Assembly: GCA_030600525.1 (NCBI GenBank)
Contig: JAUVLX010000137.1
Span: 1 to 8,732, forward strand
Reading direction: 5' to 3'
Origin: Desulfobulbus sp.
GTDB taxonomy: Bacteria > Desulfobacterota > Desulfobulbia > Desulfobulbales > Desulfobulbaceae
Length of the DNA: 8,732 bases
Below are positions 1 to 6,251 of the stretch, in pieces. The notes beneath the pieces were generated by a model. That model saw only the letters and a list, made by a program, of their open reading frames with translations, was not told where the DNA came from and did no database searches. Every line of letters starts with the position of its first letter. Position 1 is the first letter of the stretch. The position numbers and the translations under genes are program-made.

Positions 1-2441
1 GAATAACCGGTCTGCTTGAGGGCTGTTTCTACCATTTCCTGGAAACCAGGATCAGCAAATTGTTTGGCCGAGACATTGACTGACAATCTCAGACTACATC
101 CCGTAACCCTGCTTATCTCCTGTATGCCTTTAATGGCTTTATAGAGAATCTGCTGCCCCAGAGTGATGATCAGTCCAGATTCTTCCGCCAGAGGGATGAA
201 CATATTGGGCGGAATAACCTTACCACTTGGCTTGATCCACCTGGTCAGAGCCTCAAAGCAAACGGTAGTATTGGTACGGCTGTCGATCCGTGGCTGAAAG
301 TAAACTTGAAACTCATCATTATTTACGGCTTCGCGCAGTTCATGCTCCATTTGCACTTTTCGATGCAGCTGTTTTTCTATTTCTGGATCAAAAAGATGAT
401 ACATGTTCTTGCCATGATGTTTGGCCTGATACATAGCCAAATCGGCATTCTTTAACAGGTCATCCAGAGTGGTTCCGTCGTCCGGGTAGATTGTCAGGCC
501 GATGCTGCAGGTAATGTGGAAATGATGCTCTGCAAGGTCAAAAGGCTGGGTGAACGCGGATTGCACCCGTTGGAGTACCTCATCTATCTCTTGCTGGTTC
601 TTGATATCCGGGATCATTATGATAAATTCATCTCCACCAAGTCTGGCCACCGTGTCGCCTGTTCGAACAGAGGCCAGCAGTCTCTGAGAAGCCTGTTGGA
701 GTAGAATATCGCCTACAGCGTGACCAACTGTGTCGTTGACCTTTTTAAAGTTGTCCAGGTCAATAAACAGCAGGAGGATACGCTGTTCTCGTCTTTCTGC
801 CGTAGCAATGGCCTGGTTTAGTCTGTCTGCAAGCAGGGAACGGTTGGGAAGATCGGTTAATGAATCGTGATAGGCAAGGTGAGTAATTTCTTTTTCTTTT
901 GCCTTAAGCTCCGAGATGTCGTGGGACACAACCACGTAATAGAAGGTACCGGTTGTTTCATTGCGGATATTATTGATGGTCAGCAGTTCCGGAAATATTT
1001 CACCGTTTTGACGCACATTCCATATTTCACCGGACCAGGTCCCTTTCTGGGAAAGGCTCTCCCACATTATATCGTAGAAATTTACGTTATAATGATCAGT
1101 TTTATAGGTACGCAGCTTTTTTCCCAAAATCTCAGCAACAGGGTAGCCGCTTATCTGTTCAAATGCCGGGTTGGCGGTCTGGATGATGCCTTGATTGTCT
1201 ATGATGCTGATCCCTTCAACAATGTTGTTGAAAACCTCTTCATAGAGAAAGAGCTGCTTTTCTTTTTCCTGGCGACGTATGATCTCTTCTTGGAGTTGCT
1301 TGTTTGCACCCTCCAGCCTGTCCATGAATAAGTTGAAGCTGGTTGCCAGGCGGCCGATTTCATCCTGCCGTCCGCTGTCCATTCGAACCGTCCAGTCTTC
1401 TTTACCGTGTTCAAGGCGGTGGATGAGTTGGGTCAATGGTTTAAGGATGGTGGAACTAACCAGGAGGGTCATGATGCCGGTGATGCAAAGGGTTGTCAGC
1501 AGGATGAGAGCAAAAAAATTTCGGATACGGGTAAGGGGTTCCAGCACCTCTTCGGCATAAACCGAGGAGGCTACGATCCAGTTAAAGGAGGGCAGGGAAT
1601 CATAGGCAACAATCTTCTTGCGGGCAACCGGATCAGAAGGGTTTTTCCAGGAATAGTAAAAGCTTCCTGTCTGGGTATCTATCATTTTTTTGATAAATGG
1701 CTTCCCATTGTTGTCAACCGCCTCATAATGGTTGCCGCTTATTTCTGGGTGGACAATGATATCCCCGTTGGTATTAACCACAAACGGGTATCCTGTTTCG
1801 CCAAAAGAAACTTCAAGTATTTTATCACGAAAATCATCGATATTGATAAGATCGAAAAATTCTTCTTTGTAGGAAGCGACAGAAATAATCCAGTCCCAGG
1901 GAGCAAAGTAGGTCATATAGAGGGCCTTTGGCCGTTCTTGCTGTTCATTTGGATTTTTCCAAAAATATTCAAGATAACCGTTTTTACGTTGGATCTGCTG
2001 CTGAATAAATTTTCGGTGAGAAAAATCTTTCCCTTGCACTCCTATTCTCGGGTGTACCTGTACTATACCCTGACTGTCAATACAGTAAACGTAACCGGTT
2101 TTACCAACACTCTGATTATACAAAATATTGATGGCCAACTGCTTGGCCTCCAACTCAGAAAGCATCCCCTGGAGGTATTTGTCGTGAACGCTCTCTATTA
2201 CTTCAAGGTTGCTTTCGGCTATAGCCCGGAGATGGTTTTTGATGGAGACACTGGTTGTTGTTTCCACCATGTCACGGATAATTTTATTAGTTTTATGGAG
2301 CTCTTGTTCAATGTTATCGGTGAGGCTGGTTTCAAACTGGTGATAGAGGAGGGAAAAACTCGCCAGGAAAATGAGGACGAAGATGAGCCCATAGGCCCAG
2401 AAAAGTCGAGTTCGGATAGAGATGTTATTTAAAAAATGCAT
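1..2441 (-). CDS. Membrane-bound Cache-HAMP-PAS-GGDEF-EAL cyclic-di-GMP enzyme (3' end cut by window)
   Basis: The minus-strand frame is open from an ATG at 2441 to the window edge: 813 codons, C-terminus missing. In order: membrane segment at about residues 13-34; periplasmic region with two Cache-like repeats (about 112-195 and 213-297), each with a GxTGY start, a VHP/VHPE motif and a closing W-I-(I/V) stretch; second membrane segment about 307-330; HAMP about 325-380; PAS about 400-515 (NPAFEQISGY); GGDEF from about 520 with LTDLPNR, FIDLDNFKKVND and an intact GGDEF at 602-606; then EAL with FEALTRW (EAL at 730-732) and SVNVSAKQF. An RxxD inhibitory site (RTGD) stands exactly five residues before GGDEF. 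By family, GGDEF makes and EAL hydrolyses c-di-GMP. The cyclase looks competent; phosphodiesterase activity cannot be judged because later catalytic residues are outside. An in-frame TAA lies at 2481-2483 and no clear Shine-Dalgarno precedes the ATG, so the start is the best in-frame choice, not certain. Confidence 0.93.
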   Translation of the reverse strand, partial: MHFLNNISIRTRLFWAYGLIFVLIFLASFSLLYHQFETSLTDNIEQELHKTNKIIRDMVETTTSVSIKNHLRAIAESNLEVIESVHDKYLQGMLSELEAKQLAINILYNQSVGKTGYVYCIDSQGIVQVHPRIGVQGKDFSHRKFIQQQIQRKNGYLEYFWKNPNEQQERPKALYMTYFAPWDWIISVASYKEEFFDLINIDDFRDKILEVSFGETGYPFVVNTNGDIIVHPEISGNHYEAVDNNGKPFIKKMIDTQTGSFYYSWKNPSDPVARKKIVAYDSLPSFNWIVASSVYAEEVLEPLTRIRNFFALILLTTLCITGIMTLLVSSTILKPLTQLIHRLEHGKEDWTVRMDSGRQDEIGRLATSFNLFMDRLEGANKQLQEEIIRRQEKEKQLFLYEEVFNNIVEGISIIDNQGIIQTANPAFEQISGYPVAEILGKKLRTYKTDHYNVNFYDIMWESLSQKGTWSGEIWNVRQNGEIFPELLTINNIRNETTGTFYYVVVSHDISELKAKEKEITHLAYHDSLTDLPNRSLLADRLNQAIATAERREQRILLLFIDLDNFKKVNDTVGHAVGDILLQQASQRLLASVRTGDTVARLGGDEFIIMIPDIKNQQEIDEVLQRVQSAFTQPFDLAEHHFHITCSIGLTIYPDDGTTLDDLLKNADLAMYQAKHHGKNMYHLFDPEIEKQLHRKVQMEHELREAVNNDEFQVYFQPRIDSRTNTTVCFEALTRWIKPSGKVIPPNMFIPLAEESGLIITLGQQILYKAIKGIQEISRVTGCSLRLSVNVSAKQFADPGFQEMVETALKQTGY

Positions 2442-2496
2442 ATAGCCCAAGGAGGTGAGGTGGCCAGTGTGGCTTTCCTCTTAAGGCTAATTATGC

Positions 2497-2535
2497 ACCA
2501 GTTCCCTGCCAGAGGCAAGGAACTGGTTAATTTTT
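2497..2535. terminator. Inverted-repeat hairpin between the aminotransferase and the c-di-GMP gene
   Basis: ACCAGTTCC (2497-2505) pairs perfectly with GGAACTGGT (2519-2527). An inner stem TGCC/GGCA (2507-2510 with 2514-2517) extends it after one mismatch. On the plus strand it is followed by TAATTTTT, so it has intrinsic-terminator form in that direction, although no plus-strand gene ends here. On the minus strand, the direction of both flanking genes, the downstream side is only weakly U-rich (GCATAATTAG). It may therefore be a weak or bidirectional terminator after the aminotransferase, or an RNA-stabilising hairpin. Confidence 0.55.
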
Positions 2536-2575
2536 AGAAAAAAAGAGCTGTTTTCGTAGAAGATTGGACGGGCCA

Positions 2576-3439
2576 TCACTGGATGGCTGTTTCTGCAAGT
2601 GCCATGTCTGTGTAGAGTCGGCGCAGCTTCCGGGTAAGCTCCCCTGGTTTTCCTGTACCAACGGGATGATTGTTGATCTCAACGATGGGAACCACAAACG
2701 CTGCTGATCCTGTCATAAAGGCTTCTTGGGCATTTTGTGCCTCGTCAACGGTAAAGGCCCGTTCTTCAAAGCTGATGTTGTTTTCTTGGGCCAGCGAAAG
2801 CATTGATCGTCTGGTAATGCCCGAGAGGATAGCCTTGCTGAGATGACGGGTAATCAGTTTGTTGTCATTTGTTATTATATAGGCATTGCTGGCGGTTGCC
2901 TCGGTTATATAGCCGTTTTGATCAACAAGCCATGCATCGTCCTTCCCCTCATGCATGGCCTGCATTTTAGCCATGCTGGATGCTAGAAGGCCAACGGTTT
3001 TAATATCGGGTCGTCCCCAACGGATATCTAAGGTGGTGATGATGCGGATTCCCTTTTCAGATACGGGGGAGTTAAGCAGTGACTTTACCTGTGTGAATGC
3101 AACCAGGGTTGGGGTTACTTCTTTCGGAAAGGCAAAGTCTCGCTCTGCTGCACCCCTGGTAACCTGAAGGTAGACGATACCTTCCTCAATACGGTTGCGC
3201 CTGATGAGCTCTTCCTGCACAGCAATAATTTTTTGATCGTCGATGGGGGCAGGAATGCCAAGCTCGGAGAGCGATCTGTGCAGTCTTTTCAGGTGCTGGT
3301 CGTTTTCAATCATTTTGCCCTGGAGCACTCCGGTTACCTCGTAGACACCATCGGCAAAGAGGAAACCACGATCAAAAATGGAAATAGTGGCATCCTTTTC
3401 CGGCACAAAATGGCCATTTACATAGACAATACGTTGCAT
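2576..3439 (-). CDS. dat: D-amino-acid transaminase-like class IV PLP aminotransferase
   Basis: This 287-residue protein is of normal length for fold-type IV aminotransferases. The catalytic lysine is expected at K147 in DIKTVGLL, aligning with K145 of Bacillus D-amino-acid transaminase (DIKSLNLL). E180 in ITEATASN matches the glutamate that contacts the PLP ring nitrogen. The DRGFLFADGVYEV block (residues 23-35) follows the D-amino-acid transaminase pattern rather than the branched-chain one. The expected reaction is D-alanine + 2-oxoglutarate to pyruvate + D-glutamate, in the cytoplasm. One deviation: the carboxylate-binding segment reads RGAAERDFAFP, with F102 where the Bacillus enzyme has a histidine, so specificity is less certain. 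The start is supported by a GAGAGGAA Shine-Dalgarno just upstream. It is the last gene of the glnHPQ cluster, 73 bases after glnQ with no terminator seen between. A branched-chain or 4-amino-4-deoxychorismate lyase assignment is less likely. Confidence 0.82.
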   Translation of the reverse strand: MQRIVYVNGHFVPEKDATISIFDRGFLFADGVYEVTGVLQGKMIENDQHLKRLHRSLSELGIPAPIDDQKIIAVQEELIRRNRIEEGIVYLQVTRGAAERDFAFPKEVTPTLVAFTQVKSLLNSPVSEKGIRIITTLDIRWGRPDIKTVGLLASSMAKMQAMHEGKDDAWLVDQNGYITEATASNAYIITNDNKLITRHLSKAILSGITRRSMLSLAQENNISFEERAFTVDEAQNAQEAFMTGSAAFVVPIVEINNHPVGTGKPGELTRKLRRLYTDMALAETAIQ

Positions 3440-3512
3440 CTTTCCTCTCTTTTATGCGTGTGTATATCTGCAGATTGTAATGGAAGTTGAATAGCTTTTG
3501 CCCGCATCATGA

Positions 3513-4244
3513 TTAGAGATGGGAAATAACCATGCCGAGAAATTCCTTAAGGCGGTCATTTTTCGGGTTGGTGAAGAATTGGTCAGGCGGCCCCTGCTCC
3601 TGGATTTTTCCTTGGTCAATAAATATGACCCGGTCCGCCACCTCGCGAGCAAAACCCATCTCATGGGTTACTACCACCATGGTCATGCCTTCTCGGGCGA
3701 GTTGCTTCATGACCTCCAGCACTTCACCAACAAGTTCCGGGTCAAGTGCTGATGTGGGCTCATCAAAGAGAATGACCTTGGGTTGCAGGGCAAGGGCACG
3801 AGCAATGGCCACCCGTTGTTTCTGCCCCCCGGAAAGTTGTTCCGGATAAGCGTTGGCTTTATCAACAAGGCCAACTTTTTTCAGCAGGGAAAGGGCACTG
3901 GTCCGCGACTCCTTTTTTGCCATGGAGCGGACTTTTCTGGGGCCAAGTGCAACATTTTCCAGCACGGTCATGTGCGGGAAAAGGTTAAACTGCTGAAACA
4001 CCATCCCTGCCTCTGCACGTACTGTGTTAATGTTGGTGGCTTTGTCCATGATATCGTGTCCATCAACGATAATCCGACCGGAAGTCGGCTCTTCAAGGCG
4101 GTTTATGCACCGCAGCACTGTTGATTTTCCGGAACCTGAAGGTCCGATAATGCACACCACCTCACCTGTTTTTACATGGAGATCTACTCCTTTGATGACT
4201 TCCAGGGAGCCAAAATTTTTATGAAGATCCTCGATTTGAATCAT
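3513..4244 (-). CDS. glnQ: Polar amino-acid (glutamine-type) ABC transporter ATP-binding protein
   Basis: The protein has 243 residues from the chosen ATG (MIQIEDLHKNF), close to E. coli GlnQ at 240. All ABC ATPase motifs are present: Walker A GPSGSGKST at 34-42, Q-loop FQQFNLFP around 83-90, signature LSGGQ at 137-141, Walker B VILFDE at 157-162 followed by PTSALDPE, and the switch histidine H194 in VVTHEMGF. It would bind GlnP on the cytoplasmic face and drive import by ATP hydrolysis. An in-frame ATG at 4280 would add 12 residues, but these lie inside glnP and resemble no family N-terminus. The internal ATG has an AAAGGA Shine-Dalgarno overlapping the glnP stop, so it is preferred. Only four bases separate the glnP stop from this start, implying translational coupling. 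Confidence 0.95.
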   Translation of the reverse strand: MIQIEDLHKNFGSLEVIKGVDLHVKTGEVVCIIGPSGSGKSTVLRCINRLEEPTSGRIIVDGHDIMDKATNINTVRAEAGMVFQQFNLFPHMTVLENVALGPRKVRSMAKKESRTSALSLLKKVGLVDKANAYPEQLSGGQKQRVAIARALALQPKVILFDEPTSALDPELVGEVLEVMKQLAREGMTMVVVTHEMGFAREVADRVIFIDQGKIQEQGPPDQFFTNPKNDRLKEFLGMVISHL

Positions 4245-4257
4245 GTTTTCATCCTTT
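4245..4257 (-). promoter_or_regulatory. glnQ ribosome binding site overlapping the glnP stop
   Basis: Read on the minus strand, AAAGGATGAAAAC directly precedes the ATG at 4244. The AAGGA element includes the last glycine codon of glnP and runs into its TGA stop (4249-4251). This decides the glnQ start against the upstream in-frame ATG at 4280 and suggests that ribosomes ending glnP reinitiate on glnQ. Confidence 0.7.
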
Positions 4258-4917
4258 ATTGGTGTTGAGCCGGTTTTCAAAAAAAATCATGGCCCTGGAA
4301 ATCGATATGGTCATCACCAAGTAGACGAGTGCTACTGCCATGTACACCTCAAAAGCACGAAAATTTACAGCTGTAATTTCCTGCCCGGTCCGCATCAGTT
4401 CTCCCACTCCAATAACCATCAACAAAGAGGTGTCCTTGAGGCTGATAATAAATTGGTTACCCAGAGGAGGAATCATTCTTTTCAATGCTTGGGGCCAGAT
4501 GATATAGAGCATTGTCTGGGTGTGAGTAAGGCCAATGGAACGACCCGCCTCCATCTGACCTGGATTGATGGATTGCACCGCCCCACGAACTATTTCAGCA
4601 ATGTAAGCTCCTGAATTAACAGCAATGATGATGATGCCTGCAGTTATGGGTGAAATGCGGATGCCTATGGCCATGGGGAGGCCATAATAGAGAAACATCG
4701 CCTGGACGAGCATGGGCGTTCCGCGAATGGATTCTATATAGATTCCGGCAAGTTTACGGATAAAAAAGTTGCGTGATATTTTCAACAGGCCTACTCCAGA
4801 ACCAAGGAGAAAACCGAAAAAAATGCCGCCGACAGTTATCTGTAAGGTGAGTTTGAGCCCACGCATAAGCATGGGAATGGTTTCAATAACAACAGCTGGT
4901 TCAAATTGAAAAGCCAT
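4249..4917 (-). CDS. glnP: Polar amino-acid (glutamine-type) ABC transporter permease
   Basis: This 222-residue polytopic inner-membrane protein resembles E. coli GlnP (219) along its length. It has hydrophobic segments at about 20-45, 65-83, 88-108, 155-175 and 187-210. It carries the family block IESIRGTPMLVQ (61-72), the NSGAYIAEIVRGAV stretch (101-114), and the cytoplasmic EAA loop (about 112-130, QMEAGRSIGL) that docks onto the ATPase. PPLGNQFIISLKDTSL (150-165) is also typical. It would form the translocation pore, fed by GlnH and powered by GlnQ. The ATG follows a poor Shine-Dalgarno (GGA about ten bases upstream). The gene lies 132 bases after glnH, behind an intrinsic terminator, so its expression depends on readthrough or a local promoter. 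Confidence 0.94.
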   Translation of the reverse strand: MAFQFEPAVVIETIPMLMRGLKLTLQITVGGIFFGFLLGSGVGLLKISRNFFIRKLAGIYIESIRGTPMLVQAMFLYYGLPMAIGIRISPITAGIIIIAVNSGAYIAEIVRGAVQSINPGQMEAGRSIGLTHTQTMLYIIWPQALKRMIPPLGNQFIISLKDTSLLMVIGVGELMRTGQEITAVNFRAFEVYMAVALVYLVMTISISRAMIFFENRLNTNKG

Positions 4918-4949
4918 AAATGTCCGGAAGATAAATTTGAATAAACGGG

Positions 4950-4966
4950 ATTCCTGGCACAGGAAT
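4950..4966. repeat. Short inverted repeat directly beyond the glnH terminator
   Basis: ATTCCTG (4950-4956) and CAGGAAT (4960-4966) form a perfect 7-base inverted repeat around GCA. It abuts the T-tract of the terminator on its downstream side in glnH-glnP transcription and lies 33 bases before the glnP start. It could be a second hairpin in readthrough RNA or a protein-binding site; nothing in the sequence decides which. Confidence 0.4.
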
Positions 4967-5016
4967 AAAAAAAGGCCGTTACTCCATAACAGGCAGGCTG
5001 GTATGGGGTAACGGCC
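4967..5016 (-). terminator. Intrinsic terminator between glnH and glnP
   Basis: On the minus strand GGCCGTTAC (5016-5008) pairs with GTAACGGCC (4982-4974). The stem extends by three more pairs, including one G-U, to 12, and is followed at once by seven Ts (4973-4967). It begins 34 bases beyond the glnH stop. This is a textbook Rho-independent terminator. As it lies inside the cluster it should attenuate transcription into glnP, glnQ and dat, giving excess binding protein. Confidence 0.88.
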
Positions 5017-5049
5017 AGGTACCCTTTGGTTTTACATAAGAACAAGCTT

Positions 5050-5796
5050 TTATTTAGGATCTGTCCCAAACCATTTTACATACAGTTCTTTGTAGGTACC
5101 GTTGGCACGTAATGCTTCCAGGGCTTTGTTGACCTTGGCAACCAATTCGCTGCCCTTAGGAAATCCGATGCCATAAGATTGTCCCTGATAAATGGGGCCG
5201 ACAATTTTAACCTTTCCATGACCGGCTTTGCGCACGAAATCACTTATAACTGGGGAGTCAAAAATAACAGCATCCGCACCACCGCTCATCAATTCCATAA
5301 ACATAGCGTCATTGTTGGGGAAAAGTTTTACTTCTTTTGCCTTAGCATTGGCTTTGACAAAGTCCACGGAGGTTGTCCCGAGTTTAGTGGATACAACCTT
5401 GCCGTTTAACCCCGCAATGTCACTTATTTGCTTATTATCTTTGCTGACTAGGAGGAGTAAGCCTGCATTATAGTACCCATCGGAAAAATCGACGACTTTG
5501 GCCCGTTCCGGCTTGATGGTTATGCCTGCTATACCGACGTCGAGTTGCCCTGATTGGAGACCGGGAATGATGCCGTTAAAATCCATTGGCTGGAGTTCAT
5601 ATTCCGCGCCGATTTCTTTGGCGATCGCATCCCAGAGCTCAACGTCAAAACCTGTATGTTTACCGGTTTTTGGATCCTTGAATTCAAACGGAGGAAAGTT
5701 GGTGTCGCAGGCAACAGTAAGCTTTTTTGCCATTGCCGTTGCATTGGCGGCAATGACGATAGCAATTACTGCCATCAGGGTAATGATTTTTTTCAT
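5050..5796 (-). CDS. glnH: Periplasmic polar amino-acid (glutamine-type) binding protein
   Basis: This 248-residue protein has exactly the length of E. coli GlnH and resembles it from end to end. A signal peptide occupies residues 1-23 (MKK, hydrophobic core, cleavage likely after AMA). The mature protein shows the bacterial solute-binding family 3 pattern: CDTNFPPFEF (30-39), GFDVELWDAIAKEIG (49-63), MDFNGIIPGLQSGQLDVGIAGITI (71-94), the ligand carboxylate-binding arginine R98 in PERAK, DFSDGYY (103-109), KLGTTSVDF (138-146), FDSP with D180, and the C-terminal KWFGTDPK. It would capture a polar amino acid in the periplasm and deliver it to GlnPQ. E. coli GlnH has a histidine before the ligand-binding aspartate where this protein has F179, so glutamine itself is likely but not certain. 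The ATG is preceded by a strong AGGAGG with four bases between. It is first in the cluster and followed by its own terminator. Confidence 0.94.
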   Translation of the reverse strand: MKKIITLMAVIAIVIAANATAMAKKLTVACDTNFPPFEFKDPKTGKHTGFDVELWDAIAKEIGAEYELQPMDFNGIIPGLQSGQLDVGIAGITIKPERAKVVDFSDGYYNAGLLLLVSKDNKQISDIAGLNGKVVSTKLGTTSVDFVKANAKAKEVKLFPNNDAMFMELMSGGADAVIFDSPVISDFVRKAGHGKVKIVGPIYQGQSYGIGFPKGSELVAKVNKALEALRANGTYKELYVKWFGTDPK

Positions 5797-5800
5797 ACAT

Positions 5801-5806
5801 CCTCCT
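5801..5806 (-). promoter_or_regulatory. glnH Shine-Dalgarno
   Basis: AGGAGG on the minus strand lies four bases before the glnH ATG (5796-5794). An out-of-frame ATG overlaps the spacer four bases upstream of the true start. The start used is fixed by the signal peptide it produces. Confidence 0.75.
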
Positions 5807-5829
5807 CAGGTTTTGTTACTGGTTAACTA

Positions 5830-5848
5830 CAGCGCTATTGCAGCGCTG
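5830..5848. repeat. Inverted repeat in the glnH leader
   Basis: CAGCGCT (5830-5836) and AGCGCTG (5842-5848) form a perfect 7-base inverted repeat around ATTGC. AGCGCT is itself palindromic, so the element is also a direct repeat. It lies 34-52 bases before the glnH start and downstream of the possible -10. That position suits either an operator or a hairpin in the 5' untranslated region. Confidence 0.45.
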
Positions 5849-5867
5849 AACTCTTGTGAGAATTTTT

Positions 5868-5873
5868 TTTATA
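5868..5873 (-). promoter_or_regulatory. Possible -10 element for glnH
   Basis: On the minus strand TATAAA (5873-5868) begins an A-rich run about 72 bases before the glnH start. No good -35 lies at the proper spacing: TTGTCA at 5892-5887 is only 13 bases away. An activator-dependent promoter is possible, but the call is weak. I found no convincing sigma-54 (GG-N10-GC) site of the kind known upstream of E. coli glnHPQ. Confidence 0.25.
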
Positions 5874-6144
5874 GTGTTGCTGCTTATGACAAAAACAGCC
5901 ACCAGTAAACATGACAGATTACGGTTGAGAGTTCAACTGTTAAATAGTCATCATTATTCGTGTTCTCTTTGCTTTTGCAGGTGGAAACTGGAGTGCTGTT
6001 TTTAAATAAAGCCTGGCTCGAAAAGAGTGGTGCCATGTGCCGGGAAGATGATCTTGTTTTTTGTTACTTTTAGTGCCAATAGGGCTGTTTTTGGTAAAGG
6101 CGCGGAAAACTGTTGGCCTGTGGGCCCGAAACATTGAAAAACGC

Positions 6145-6173
6145 TTGTCTCTCGGCAGATTCTGACGCATAAT
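6145..6173 (+). promoter_or_regulatory. Sigma-70-like promoter for the fadL-type gene
   Basis: TTGTCT (6145-6150, four of six matches to TTGACA) and CATAAT (6168-6173, five of six to TATAAT) are separated by exactly 17 bases. Transcription would begin near 6180, giving a leader of about 70 bases to the fadL ATG. Confidence 0.5.
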
Positions 6174-6176
6174 AAC

Positions 6177-6214
6177 CTTGCGCAGGTAACTGCAAGCTGG
6201 CAGTAATTAGCTTG
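6177..6214 (+). repeat. Two overlapping inverted repeats in the fadL leader
   Basis: Hairpin one spans 6177-6196: CTTG pairs with CAAG and CAG with CTG around a GTAA tetraloop, with a two-base CG bulge. Hairpin two spans 6193-6214: CAAGCT with AGCTTG around ten bases. They share CAAG at 6193-6196 and cannot form together. If transcription starts near 6180, part of the first stem would be absent from the RNA, so these may instead be DNA operator half-sites. Confidence 0.3.
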
Positions 6215-6251
6215 ATTTCTAAACATTATCCACCATTTTGTAGCCAATTCC

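Larger units (their letters stand above)
5797..6251. other. Divergent intergenic region between glnH and fadL
   Basis: These 455 bases hold no convincing gene. Minus-strand frames here are short or run antisense into the fadL start and resemble no family. What it does contain: the glnH Shine-Dalgarno, an inverted repeat at 5830-5848, an AT-rich stretch with a possible minus-strand -10 near 5868-5873, a good plus-strand sigma-70-like promoter at 6145-6173, and two overlapping inverted repeats at 6177-6214. In the middle portion (about 5910-6140) I see nothing I can name. Confidence 0.6.

Noticed and set aside
867..1331. Plus-strand open frame of 154 codons
   Set aside because: It is antisense to the PAS and GGDEF coding region, has phenylalanine-rich low-complexity content and no recognisable domain.
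1407..2432. Long plus-strand open frame (341 codons) opposite the c-di-GMP gene
   Set aside because: It is antisense to a frame with clear Cache, HAMP and membrane segments; its translation resembles no family and is a coding shadow.
4245..4280. ATG at 4280 as the glnQ start
   Set aside because: The extra 12 residues lie inside glnP and match no family N-terminus, while the ATG at 4244 has a Shine-Dalgarno and yields the usual GlnQ length.
4953..4972. Possible sigma-54 promoter (TGGCAC at 4955-4960, plus strand)
   Set aside because: No TTGC follows at the required spacing and the orientation points away from glnP.
5851..5873. CRP-like half-site TGTGA before a T-run
   Set aside because: Only one half-site is present; no TCACA lies at the required spacing.
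5816..5908. Inverted repeat TTACTGGT / ACCAGTAA with 77 bases between
   Set aside because: Eight bases at this distance can arise by chance and the spacing fits neither a hairpin nor a typical operator.
6015..6045. Possible minus-strand sigma-54 site (TGGCAC) upstream of glnH
   Set aside because: The -12 GC is absent (TT at that position) and it lies more than 200 bases from the gene.
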